Shown: positions 12,101 to 21,464, numbered from the stretch's first letter. The stretch is 64,000 nucleotides of DNA from Lutraria lutraria (GCA_964023205.1 OZ026835.1:19498968-19562967), one strand, 5' to 3'. Translations and numbers: made by a program. The notes: generated by a model not told the origin, from the letters alone.

Positions 12101-12609
12101 AGACATATAAACATGCGTTATTCTCATATGAACATAGTAAATGGCTAGAACGCATGGACTTGTGTCCAGAATTCAGCAGATTCCGTGAAATTCATTTTGA
12201 CATTACGCCTTCGAACCTTTGGCGAGTGGCGCTAATGAAGCCAAGCAGTATAGAACTCATGACTTTTCTGGTGAAAACTTGTTGTATTCCAGTTACAAAT
12301 ACAGAAACTTTATGCACTGTATGTAACATGACACATAGTGACTACATTATTCATGTAATGTTTCAATGCAACAACAATGATATGAACGGTTTACGCGACT
12401 CTTTTGTACGGAAAATGTGTGTTTTATCTCCAGAATTCTATTATATACTAACTGAATGTACAACCATGTCGTTAAAGCTAAAATATTTACTAGGTTTCGT
12501 TGATCAAAGACTGTCTTATTTAGTTACCCCAGAGAAATATGCTGAAATAATTTGCTTTGTTGCCTCATATATGAGGCAGTTACTTAACGTGCATGCAACT
12601 TTCCAGTAA
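9181..12609 (+). pseudogene. LINE ORF2: endonuclease-reverse transcriptase, two internal stops
   Basis: The frame opens at ATG 9181 (context TTACCATGG), ten bases after ORF1, and runs 1,142 codons to TAA at 12,607-12,609. Endonuclease, residues 1-240: E36 in GLSEHW, D153 and N155 in GDFN, D207-H208 in LIDHY, H235 in SRH. These are the exonuclease-endonuclease-phosphatase residues that nick target DNA. Reverse transcriptase, about 480-800: D622 in FMDAMKAFD, QGTRQG at 677-682, D722-D723 in QADDIVL, so the catalytic aspartates are intact. C1045, C1048, H1058 and C1063 form a CCHC knuckle near the C-terminus. Two nonsense codons break it: TAG at codon 8 (9202-9204), where the family normally has the start of the endonuclease, and TAA at codon 552 (10,834-10,836), just before the conserved RAISLLPV block. 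No frameshift was found. Confidence 0.9.
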
Positions 12610-12870
12610 CGATCCACAATATTGACTTTATATAAAATGAATCTAAACTTTGAATTCACATTTTAAAAGCAATATGAGTACTAGTAATATTCCTAAACTT
12701 CAGCTTCCATTTCGTTCTTCTTTCGCACACTTTTTTTTGAAGCTATTGTAAATGGCATATTACTTAATATCATCTGACAGGCGATAGTAGTATTCTACCT
12801 TAATGATGCTAGCTATAAGGGGGTACTGTTTAGTGGTCGTAACTGTATTCTTAGTCCGTCCGTCGGTATC

Positions 12871-12984
12871 TGTAATTATACACTGTATGTGTAACTTGTA
12901 TTTATATGTGTAATTATACACTGTATGTGTAACTTGTATTTATATGTGTAATTATACACTGTATGTGTAACTTGTATTTATATG
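12871..12984 (+). repeat. 38-bp tandem repeat in LINE 3' UTR, three copies
   Basis: TGTAATTATACACTGTATG begins at 12,871, 12,909 and 12,947, each followed by TGTAACTTGTATTTATATG. The copies are essentially identical, which points to recent expansion. The flanking text to about 13,220 keeps TGTG/TGTAA-rich degenerate words. Confidence 0.9.
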
Positions 12985-13291
12985 TGTAATTCGGGGTAGT
13001 TTGTATTTGCGTGTAAGTTGGACTCGTGTGTGTAATTTAGTGCAATTTATAATTGTCATGTGTTTTATTTGAACTTATGTGTGCAATTCTATACGTAATT
13101 TATAGTTGTTTGTTTGTTCTTGTACATGTACATACTTTGTGCCTGCAATTGTATGAAAATATATACTTATGCCGTCCGAATGCGCGTAAGCGGGTTTGTG
13201 TTGGTATGAGTGTATGTGCGTGCGTGTGTGTGTGTGGAGTGTGAACAGTACTATGAATCTTGTTGTTCTAATGTTTCTTTGTATATGCATA

Positions 13292-13447
13292 TCACTCTTC
13301 AGAAAATGGAGGAATAAAAGTTATATATAGTGATAATAAATTCTCATCAGGTACATATTCATCATCCATATCACCAACAGTGTCTACATCTGGACTGTTT
13401 TTGTCCAGAATTATTTTCATAAAATGGAGTGGACAGATTTTGTGAAC
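13292..13447 (-). CDS. Exon-like coding patch, unknown protein, abutting the LINE 3' end
   Basis: On the minus strand an acceptor-like ATTAG precedes a frame of about 51 codons (13,447 to the stop at 13,292-13,294) that includes the acidic segment SPDVDTVGDMDDEYVPDENL. Such runs of D/E with YVPDE occur in disordered N-terminal regions of many proteins and of some DNA transposases. I do not recognise the protein. The last part of the frame lies over the LINE tail, so if it is real the LINE inserted next to or into it. The frame is short and unsupported by a neighbouring exon. Confidence 0.2.
   Translation of the reverse strand, partial: VHKICPLHFMKIILDKNSPDVDTVGDMDDEYVPDENLLSLYITFIPPFSEE
13313..13318 (+). 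other. Polyadenylation signal AATAAA of the LINE
   Basis: AATAAA lies about 700 bp after the ORF2 stop, in GGAGGAATAAAAGTTATA. The second LINE relic ends in a similar way (AATAAA at 48,202-48,207 followed by a TATATA run), supporting this as the LINE 3' end. Confidence 0.5.
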
Positions 13448-14879
13448 CTAATTAATAGTTTTTAAAAGTTTCTTTGAAAGAAAATGATTTACCTTGAGAT
13501 ATTTTTAAAAAACAATATAACATTGTACTATGATAATCCTTATTGGCCCTTTAAATTTGCATTGAAGTCTATGGGAGTAGATTAAAAGATTAAAGAAATA
13601 ACGGAGATCCATTTTAATGAAAACTCATGGGGCTGTCCCGATATGGTCGTGTACCCGGCACGTACCGGTACAGTGCTGAACGATATGCGTATCGTGTTGC
13701 AATGTCCCGTATCTGCCGTATCACGTTTTTTTTACTTTTACATTAAAAACTCCTATAGAATGTTTAACAACTGAACTAGATTTACGAATTTTCACTCATT
13801 TAATCGTCGACAATGCTTTCTCAACTCCATATTCTATTTTTAAAGACATTAAGCTGCAACAAAGAATCATGTTACAGTCTGTAAGAAATGTCACTGCGAT
13901 CTGTATTGTGGTGAGACTTGCAACCTTAGAACACGTATGTCTCGTAATCATAACACCCAAGTTGAAGGTGTCAAAAAGTTATTATTAACTTAGTTTCAAT
14001 AATCATAAAACCTGATTCTTTAAACAATTTATCTGGCCAATAGTCGGAATTCTGTATGAATTCCAATTATCTAGTACTGGTCGTGCTTTTACCATACACC
14101 ATACAATACCTTGAAATAGTAACAATTTTGAACAAGGGCAATAACTCTTACACAATTTTCAAATGTGTTGTAAAATAAATCAAGGGTAACTATCAAACAA
14201 ATAATGATAATTTGGCAACACTACTTTTGTAATATTAACAATTTTTCAGTAGCATTGAGTGATGTCAAAAAAGTACTTATGGAGATAGTACCTTAAGTGC
14301 AAATGAGCTGTAATGAAAATTTTCCAAGAACTCTCATTCATACTATTTAAACATTGGCTATAAATAAATAATCTTTTTATATATTTATGTCTGAGAAACT
14401 CATAATATGATGACATCACATTGATGACATCATGGCTTGATACTGAGTTACATACAGTTTTCCATACAATCAGTCAGTATGAATATAACATTGTGCAACG
14501 GAAAACTGTATGTAACTATATTCCATTTACAGAACTGTATAAGTATTGAAATAAGACTCTTTTGCACAAATCCTTTATAAGGGGGTTATAATAGGGTTAC
14601 AAAGCCAATATTCTTTCCTCTTATGTATAAATGGTCACTTACACCAAAAATGAAATAAAACAAAAATTGATAAAAAAAAGTTACGACCCTCAAGATACCT
14701 GAGACTGGAATGTCAGTTTCTTATCATTTAGTTTAAGTATGCTATACTTTTCAGATAAACAAAACAAAACAATCCATTTTAGTTTCTTTTCAAGGTGTTG
14801 TAACCATTTTGAAATCATGCGCCTGCCATTGTGAAGCCTGACTACTTTTTAGTCGTTGACAGAGGATTGGAAAGGAATG
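13448..14879. other. No gene; small GC-rich patch and an inverted repeat
   Basis: The stretch is AT-rich apart from a patch at about 13,630-13,730 with words such as CCGATATGGTCGTG and GCGTATCGTGTTGC. The direct 11-mer TGATGACATCA occurs at 14,409 and 14,422, just before the inverted repeat listed separately. Confidence 0.5.
14446..14517. repeat. Perfect 18-bp inverted repeat with 36-nt loop
   Basis: AGTTACATACAGTTTTCC at 14,446-14,463 is the exact reverse complement of 14,500-14,517. It could be a remnant of paired element ends or a hairpin RNA. No flanking direct repeat was seen. Confidence 0.85.
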
Positions 14880-15291
14880 ACAATTCTGGATAGAGATTGT
14901 CATTTGGGGTCAAAATAAGGTCAAAATGTCAAATTTAATGAAAAGTTTTGAACACACCAGAGGTCATTGTTATGATTGGATCTTCATGAAATTTTGTCAG
15001 AATGTTTGTCTTAATGATGTCTTAGACAATTTCGATATAGGGTCATTTGGGGTCAATTATTAGGTCACTGGGTCAAATCATAGGAAAACTGGTGAACCCT
15101 CTAGAGGTTACTGTTTGTATTGGATCTTCACCAAATCTTACCTGAATGTTTGTCTTAATGATATCTTGGACAAGTTTGATAATGGGTCAATTGGGGTCAA
15201 AAACTAAGTCACCAGGTCAAATTTGAGGAAATCCTTAATGAATGATTGTCATGTGAGCAATGTAGAGTCATCTTGGCCCTCTTGTTTTATG
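14880..15291 (+). mobile_element. 5'-truncated hairpin-ended repeat element
   Basis: Core text of the 148-bp type (TTGGATCTTCATGAAA near 14,977; AATGTTTGTCTTAATGAT; GGGTCATTTGGGGTCAA) leads to the family 3' end: GATTGTCATGTGAGCAATG, then GTCATCTTGGCCCTCTTGTT ending near 15,291. The 5' hairpin is missing. Confidence 0.75.
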
Positions 15292-15469
15292 ATGTTGGCG
15301 TGTCAGCAAGTAGTCAAAAGCAGAAATAAAAATATTATTTTTATAATTTTGATAAAACGGCAAATCCGATGAACAAATAATTGAACTGGTATGGCCTTAT
15401 CATCTTTTGTAAAATACACAACATATTCTACACTGGTCATTTTATTGTACAAGGGTTTGAAGTAATTTT

Positions 15470-16027
15470 TTTAGCTCGCCTGAGTGTGAAGTATTAGTAT
15501 AGTATTTTGTCTGTTGTCTGTCAATAACGACTTTCCTCTGAAATGGCTCGGCCAAATTTGATGGTCCTTTACAATAGTTGCTAATGGAATGTCATTCCAT
15601 GCTGTACTCTGGTTTCCATGGCAACCAAATGAAAATCTTCAAAAATCTTATCTTGAGCCACATTAGTCTAAAGCTTAGATATTAGCCATGGAGCACCATC
15701 TAGAGACCCTCTAACAAAGTTGCTAAAATAATGTACCTGGGATTAAAATTGGCCCCACCCCAGGGGTCACTTGTTTCATATAGATTCATATATGGGAAAA
15801 TAAAAATAAAAATTCTTGTCTAAAAGCACAAGTTTTAGAGCTTAGATATTTTGCGTGTAGTAGCATGTAGAGGCCCTATTACAAAATTGCAAAAAAATGA
15901 TATCCCTGAGGTCTTTTTTTCCATTACTTTTTACTTTTTGCAGCACACATTTAAATCAAATTCATAAGTGATATTGCCACCACTCATTTCTCAGGTGAGC
16001 ATTACAGGGTCACTTGGCTCTCTTGTT
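15470..16027 (+). mobile_element. Complete-looking hairpin-ended element, second core type
   Basis: It starts TTTTTAGCTCGCCTGAGTG and ends CTCAGGTGAGCATTACAGGG then CACTTGGCTCTCTTGTTT. The core (near 15,730-15,850: GGCCCCACCCCAGGGGTCAC, GAGCTTAGATATTTT) is the same as in the element at 41,718-42,517, but different from those at 1 and 4,366. The 5' motif AGCTC(A/G)CCTG and its inverted copy near the 3' hairpin are both present. Confidence 0.75.
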
Positions 16028-16366
16028 TGTTAATCATTTTGTTTACACAGCAAATCTAAATCTCAGTATAAACGCTTCAGTGCTTTCCTATCATCCCATT
16101 TGTCAACCAGTTTTTGATGCAAAATTCTCATGCTTTTTGAAAAGTGTACACATGTTTGTAAGGAGAACCAGTTTTCAATCAGATTGTTAGCGGACAGGCA
16201 CATGGTAGGTTGGTTGATATTTTACTAATGAAATTAATTTTAGGTCACAGGTATGTGTGCTTTATACAATTGAATTATGAATTCTTTCTTCAGATGATTT
16301 TGTATTACTATTTTATAGTTTGTTTTCTTTAATTTCTTTGTAATAGATACCAGTACAAGTTTTCTT

Positions 16367-16477
16367 CTTACAGACATAAGAAGACAGTTCGCTTAGACAA
16401 ACAACCGAATTGTCCGAGGCGAAGCTGAGGATAAATGGTTGTTTGTCTTAGCGAACTGTCTTCTTAGCGTCTGTAAG
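16367..16477. repeat. Long hairpin: 40-bp near-perfect inverted repeat, 30-nt loop
   Basis: The left arm (16,367-16,406) begins CTTACAGAC and ends CAAACAACC; the right arm (16,437-16,477) is its reverse complement with one mismatch and one two-for-one difference. The loop contains GTCCGAGGCGAAGCTGAGGA. The related word TTCTTACAAATGTAAGAAGA occurs again at about 16,573-16,592, so the hairpin may be one end of a larger fold-back element extending to about 16,600. No open frame accompanies it. Confidence 0.85.
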
Positions 16478-16600
16478 GAGTCATTTTTGAAGAAAATAGG
16501 AGTATGTGTATCTGACTTATACGACGATAAAGGATTATGTCCAAGTGAAAGTTGAGTTATTGAAAAGTGTTTTCTTACAAATGTAAGAAGACGCTTTTTG

Positions 16601-17000
16601 AATAGCTCTGGGGTATGTAGTCTTATAAGTTAGTATATTGTAATGTTATTGCTGAATGTTGTAAAAAAACCTACTGACCATGTCTTTTTATGTGAGAAAG
16701 TAGGCAGTTGCTTTTATTTTTTCCATGTGCTTTCAAGTGACCAATAAAGCCCAAACCTACCTAGTATCTGATTGTAAGTAACCAGAAAAATACATATTTC
16801 TTTTATGCCTAAGGAGACCCAGGTGGTTATTTGAATGTTATAATAGATATTTTGTAGTTGATGTTTAAGCTCGGTTATTTAAAATAGATTTACTGTTTTA
16901 CTGGTAGTATTGTGTATAACAATAAAACATCATCATAAGTGCTCAAAGACTTATTTCAAATCTAACATTCTTAAGCTCGACAACAATTTGTTGAATTTTA
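16601..17000. other. No recognisable feature
   Basis: AT-rich sequence with scattered AATAAA words and no frame or repeat that I could identify. Confidence 0.5.
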
Positions 17001-17549
17001 AGCTCACATGAGCCAATAGCTAAGGATGAGCTTTTAGGATCAATGAATGCCGGTGCCGTCCACACTTAGGGTGTTTACACTCTAGCATCCGCAGCTATAT
17101 ATCAATTATGTTCAATTATGGGCAAAATGTGATGAGTATTTCCAGAGTAATGAGCCCTTGACTTAGAAAATTTGCTCTATTTTAACTTGTTTACATTCTT
17201 CATTTCTTCACCAATATTAACATACTTACAGTGAATGTGTATGAGCTAAAGGTCTCTGAGAGTTTGATATGGGTGAAATTGAACCAGTGCTTGCAGAGTT
17301 ATGGCCCTTGAAGTAGAAAAAATTCTATATTTCAACTTTATTACATTATGGCATCTTGATTTCTTCACTTATTGTAATCATATTTACACAGCATCCATTA
17401 TTCATGAAAAAAAATTCAGTTTGATCAAACTCTATGTAGAAACTGCACATACAAGATGAAAAACTATAATTATCACCTGGTCATAAATTATAGTGTAGTT
17501 GTTCTCAGATGAGTAGTATAGCTAGGGCAATCTTGGCCGGGCTCTTGTT
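17001..17549 (+). mobile_element. Hairpin-ended element, short copy with the 160-bp core
   Basis: The 5' hairpin is visible: TAAGCTCACATGAGCC, then AGGATGAGCTTTTAGG (arms AGCTCA and TGAGCT). The head GATCAATGAATGCCGG and the core phrase ACTCTAGCATCCGCAG match the element at 1-1007. The 3' end is eroded: GCAATCTTGGCCGGGCTCTTGTT. About three degenerate core units remain. Confidence 0.75.
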
Positions 17550-18126
17550 AAAATAGCTTTCGACCCATGATGTCAGTGTTTATTTTTAAATTTATCATTT
17601 TATATTAAAGTCGTTGGCAACAAGAAGAACAGTGAACAATTCTAGGTATGGTGCATATGAATGAATAGATGTTTTTTGAGGCCTGTGTTCTACAATGATC
17701 GAAGACTTGACCATCAGTCTAAGGTAGGTGTTAAAAATTGCATACTCTAAAATTATCACTCTCAGCGTGTCAATTACTTTATCATAAATTTATTTTTTGG
17801 TTGTATATACTCCAGTTGTCCACAATAGTTCAGTACATGTAATATACCAGTGGCGGGGATGTTATTTTTCATCTGCAGAATTTTGTGGTTTTGATCATCC
17901 CTGGGACCAACTGGGGCCCTAGCAGCCCTAAGCTCCCAGCTTAATGAATTTATTATTTCTCATTTTTGCCATCCACATTACACTCACGGTAACCTACAGC
18001 GGGCAGTAAACCAATTGGATTCTGTACCAATACTTACCTTGCTCTCCGCATGCAGCAGTCTACTTCTCTACACATAATAAGTGTTCAATTTCATAGAAAA
18101 TAAGATTGAAATTATGTTGTTGCTTT
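17550..18126. other. No recognisable feature
   Basis: Mixed sequence without coding capacity. A GC-richer patch at 17,890-17,940 (GGGACCAACTGGGGCCCTAG) stands out slightly. Confidence 0.4.
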
Positions 18127-18382
18127 TTAGCTCACCTGGCACAGAGTACCAAGGTGACTTTTTAGGATCGAGCTATGTCCGTTGTCATCCGTCCATAAGT
18201 CCGTCCGTCCATCCGTTGTCAACAATTTCTTTAAACAACATCTCTTCCTAAACCACTTGGTCAATTTCTACCAAACTTCACAGGTGTGTTCCTTGAATGA
18301 AGCTATACCAAAGTTGTTCAAAGAATTCCATTCTATGCAGAACTTGGATTTTTTTTTAAAATCTTCAAAAATCGTTTCTTAA
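18127..18382 (+). mobile_element. 5' fragment of a hairpin-ended element
   Basis: TTAGCTCACCTGGCACAGAG and then CCAAGGTGACTTTTTAGGAT form the 5' hairpin (arms AGCTCACCTGG and CCAAGGTGACT), followed by the usual GTCCGTCCGTCC head (18,198-18,216) and about 150 bp of core. No 3' end is present. A 66-codon frame across it is not thought to be a gene. Confidence 0.7.
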
Positions 18383-18394
18383 TTCTTAATGATT

Positions 18395-18608
18395 GACTAT
18401 GTACATAAAGCTCTCACTATAGGACATTCATTTTGAATATTAATAGGTAATGATTAACAATTATGTATTTCACTCATATATGAATAATTTGACCATTATC
18501 TGTGTAAATATTCATGTGACTTATGCATTTGTACTTGTATTTTTTTCTGATTTGGTTTATGTACTTTGTACACATCTGAATAAATTATCTGTTCTGTTCT
18601 GTTCTGTC
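18395..18608 (+). mobile_element. LINE 3' end with (TTCTG)n tail
   Basis: The segment ends CATCTGAATAAATTATCTG followed by GTTCTGTTCTGTTCTG. Short microsatellite tails of this kind mark the 3' ends of several non-LTR families. The same tail, inverted, ends the copy at 25,013-25,333. Confidence 0.5.
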
Positions 18609-18654
18609 AATGTGTAACTCAAAGATTACAATTTGACTTCTGTTGAATTTGCAG

Positions 18655-18798
18655 CTTTATTCTACAAATGTGGAACAAACTCTGAAGATGGCTATGAAGG
18701 TCATGTTCAGCTGTACCTTCACCAGTAACCATGGAAATAAAACAACCCAGTTCTTCATTGAAGATTTCTTTTCTGATGAAGATAAAACAATAAGATGA
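18655..18798 (+). CDS. Terminal-exon candidate, unknown protein
   Basis: GAATTTGCAG provides an acceptor-like site, followed by an open frame of 47 codons to TGA at 18,796-18,798; the frame is closed upstream by TGA at 18,634. The predicted peptide starts LYSTNVEQTLKMAMK, has the segment NHGNKTTQFFIEDFF, and ends in an acidic, lysine-containing tail. Composition is balanced and protein-like. I do not recognise a family, and no partner exon with compatible phase was identified. It could be a real last exon or a chance frame. Confidence 0.25.
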   Translation, partial: LYSTNVEQTLKMAMKVMFSCTFTSNHGNKTTQFFIEDFFSDEDKTIR

Positions 18799-18879
18799 TA
18801 ATGTGTACTAAAGATCAGATATTACAGACAGGAAATCAAGAGGTAGTTTTATTGTACATAGTAGTTTTCTTTAATGTAC

Positions 18880-19070
18880 ATAGTGTAACCTCCATGAATG
18901 GTCACCTTCGAACAACAGCCACCTCATTATTACAGCCAGTAAACTGGCAACCTAGATTGATGTTTTACTCTATTTTCACTCTCCTCTCAACAACAACCAC
19001 CTCCTTACAATAGCCATCCTTGTCATTCCCATTGGTGGCTGTTGTAGGGAGGTTGCGCTGTAAATTCTTA
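18880..19070. mobile_element. MITE-like repeat with imperfect terminal inverted repeats
   Basis: The left end AGTGTAACCTCCATGAATGG and the right end, which reads ACAGCGCAACCTCCCTACAA on the minus strand, are similar. The interior has CAACAACAACCACCTCC-type words also found in the repeats at 22,735 and 32,500. No coding frame. Confidence 0.5.
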
Positions 19071-19437
19071 TTGCTATTGTATGGTGACATTTTTCTGCAT
19101 ATAAACTTAGTGAATTAATTTTCGTGAGAAAATGTTTTACCTTCATCAAGGATATATATACATACATGGATTTGCTAAAAATAGCCAAAACAATATCGAT
19201 AGACACTCGATTGCGATACTCGACAGCTGTAACCAAAAAATAAATACAAGTGTAGAAAGTGCAACTTTTTTCAGGTCATTTTTTAAACTCTGTTTGTTGC
19301 ATACAGAAAACGTGTTTTATTGAGAAATAGCGCATTTCAAACTGTGAATACTGAAGTTAGCGAATCTATGTATGTATATAAGTTCTTGCTTTCATGAAAA
19401 TATTTTTCGTCCACTTAATAGGTTGGTTAGGAGATAG

Positions 19438-19683
19438 TGTCACATAGCGATAGGTGACATAAAGAAAAACAATCCATGATCGTATAGTTAGGTTTAATCA
19501 AATTAAAATGTTCTTATTTTCTCACTCATTTTCTTCTCTCTCACACACAAAACAATTAGTTACATGGTATCTAAAAATGTTATTGACAGCAGTGGGCGTT
19601 ATCATCATTATCCAATGAAGTTTTCGGAACCACAAGTCTTATGACCAATGAAATTATAGGTTAATTATCTGATGCAATACAAA
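19438..19683 (-). mobile_element. Inverted partial copy of the dispersed element at 5298-6103
   Basis: Beginning with the terminal hairpin TGTCACATAGCGATAGGTGACA without its middle (19,438-19,459), the sequence matches 5628-6100 in reverse orientation, through CCAATGAAATTATAGGTTAA (19,646-19,665) to GATGCAATAC. It lacks the 98-bp duplication block. It runs straight into the 30-bp minisatellite. Confidence 0.75.
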
Positions 19684-20062
19684 GATTTGGGAACCAGCTT
19701 TTGATACAACAATGATTTGGGAACCAGTCTGATACAACAAAGATTTGGGAACCAGTCTTTGATGCATCAAAGATTTGGGAACCAGTCTTTGATGCATCAA
19801 AGATTTGGCAACCAGTCTTTGATACAACAAAGATTTGGCAACCAGTCTTTGATACAACAAAGATTTGGCAACCAGTCTTTGATACAACAAAAATTTGGGA
19901 ATCAGTCTTTGATACAACAAAGATTTGGCAATCAGTCTTTGATACAAAAAATATTTGGAAACCAGCTTTTGATACAACATAGATTTGGGAACCACTTTTT
20001 GATACAAAAAAGATTTGGCAACCAGTTTTTGATACAACAAAGATTTGGCAACCGGTCTTGGT
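19680..20062 (+). repeat. 30-bp minisatellite, about 13 units
   Basis: The unit is CAAAGATTTGGGAACCAGTC followed by TTTGATACAA, with variants (GATGCATCAA, GGCAACC). GATTTGG recurs at 19,684, 19,714, 19,743 and then every 30 bp. One unit is 2 bp short. Because 30 is divisible by three, long frames without stops appear on both strands (120-146 codons); they are by-products of the repeat. The first unit grows out of the end of the neighbouring dispersed element, which already contains GATGCAATAC and ATTTGG-like words. Confidence 0.95.
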
Positions 20063-20642
20063 ATGCTGCTTTACTATAATAAGGAAACAGTGCCGAAGCA
20101 ACCAATAAGGGGATAAAGTAAATTAATGACTTGTTTTCATTTTCCTGATTTATTGTCTTAGCTCCAGTGGGAATTTCAGATATGCAAAATTTGTTTTGTA
20201 AGATTTTCTATTTGTTCAGTGTTTATTGAATGTCTATCTATTTTCTAGATAATCCGAGAAAAATGTTCTGCAGTAATCATCTTCTGACCAGTTGCTGGTA
20301 AGTAAATCATATACAAATGTATCTTATATTTGATCTGAATTTTGATGAGATTATAATGACTGAGAACTTGGGTGATTTAAATCAGTCATTAATTAGTTCA
20401 CTATCACTATCGGACAGTATTGAACCAGGGAAAACCATCAAAAGATATTTTAAAAAATAACATTGCCTTGAACATTCAAGTTCTGAGTTATTTATAAAAA
20501 AATTAATCTTGCGAAGCCATTGATTGTTTCTATTTTGAACTGCGACATTCAAAAACGTGTTGCTAATGGTTGAAAATAATCAACCCTCATGTTGTTGTTT
20601 GATCTTGGTTAATTGATAATCAAAATTTAAAGCCAGATATTT
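20063..20642. other. No supported gene
   Basis: A possible 50-nt internal exon lies between TTTCTAG (ending 20,247) and GTAAGT (from 20,299), open in one frame only. It is too short to support alone. Otherwise AT-rich with no repeat recognised. Confidence 0.3.
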
Positions 20643-21464
20643 TCCGATTTTATTAAACTGACAAAAGCTGCATAATTTCATGGTCAATACTTGCATTTAT
20701 TTTTAGCTTTGGTAAGGTTCGATTACTTTCATAATAATGATAAGCAACATTATAAATATTATGTTAACATGCAGAATGGAACATTCCCTAACAATAAAAT
20801 AAACAAAAACTGTCGACTGTGGTAAGAAGTTAAAAATAATCGCATTCATCGACCATGAAATTATTATACCCCCAGATATGAAATGTCTGGGGGCTATATT
20901 GGATTCACGCTTCTTGGTCGGTTGGTCCGCACGTCTGTAGACACAATTTGTCCGGACAATTTCTCAGCAACTACATACAGGATTTCAATGAAGCTTTACA
21001 GAAATGATCAGTAGTTAGCCTAGTTGTGCATGTATTAAGCTTGTCTTGTTCAGTTAAATTTTCACAGAGTTATGGTCCTTTGTTTTTTTTGTGCAGTGTA
21101 TACACAATATCTCAGAAACTACTCTTAGGAATTCAATGAAAATTCACAGAAGTTATAAAAAGTTGTCCATGCAATAACCAGGTTTTGTTTGGATTATGGC
21201 CCTTTGCTTTATAAAATAGGTAAACTTTGTCCAAACCATTTCTCAGCAACTACATGTAGGAATTGTAGGAAGTAAATTTTAATGAGTTATGGCCCTTTGT
21301 TATTTTTAAGGAACAATTTGCAAGTATTAAAAAGATGAAAATGCTTTATATTTCCCTTTGTAAAATGTAACAAATTTAATAACTGTATCAAGGCAGCATC
21401 TGGGGGTATTCATCACCTTTAGTGATAGTTCTAGTTCAGCTTCAACAGGTTGATAAAATCACAC
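20643..21464. mobile_element. MITE copy (family M), split by a nested hairpin-ended element
   Basis: The left end GATTTTATTAAACTGACAAA and the right end CAACAGGTTGATAAAATCAC form the terminal inverted repeats. The two halves (20,643-20,863 and about 21,436-21,464) join to give the layout of the uninterrupted copies at 22,931-23,183 and 25,471-25,737. The interior shares TTTTTAGCTTTGGTAAG-like text and GACCATGAAATTAT with the 25.5-kb copy. Confidence 0.75.
20863..21435 (+). mobile_element. Nested hairpin-ended element, second terminal family
   Basis: The 5' hairpin has arms TACCCCCAGA and TCTGGGGGCTA (20,866-20,896). The 3' side has an inverted copy of the 5' motif, TCTGGGGGTATT (21,400-21,411), then a small stem ATCAC/GTGAT (21,412-21,426) and the tail AGTTCTAGTT. 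Three core units of about 145 bp contain TTTCTCAGCAACTACAT and GAGTTATGGCCCTTTGTT. The layout matches the AGCTCACCTG family but with unrelated end sequences. It sits inside a MITE copy, so its limits are known to within a couple of bases, and there is no clear target-site duplication. Confidence 0.75.

Larger units (their letters stand above)
7290..13335 (+). mobile_element. Nearly full-length LINE (non-LTR retrotransposon), two ORFs, inactivated
   Basis: The order is ORF1 (7335-9170), ORF2 (9181-12609), then a 3' untranslated region of about 700 bp with a 38-bp tandem repeat and an AATAAA at 13,313-13,318. A 10-nt gap separates the ORFs. ORF2 has an apurinic-type endonuclease followed by reverse transcriptase and a C-terminal C-X2-C-X9-H-X4-C knuckle, and no RNase H was seen. 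This fits the Jockey/CR1/L2-like group; the exact clade cannot be assigned by eye. Three nonsense codons (8739, 9202, 10,834) but no frameshift are present, so the insertion is fairly young. The 5' limit and target-site duplication were not identified; the 3' limit is placed a little after AATAAA. Confidence 0.85.

Noticed and set aside
19654..20101. Frames of 120-146 codons on both strands across the 30-bp repeat
   Set aside because: A 30-bp unit without stops in several frames gives long frames automatically. Peptides are simple ten-residue repeats with no start context.
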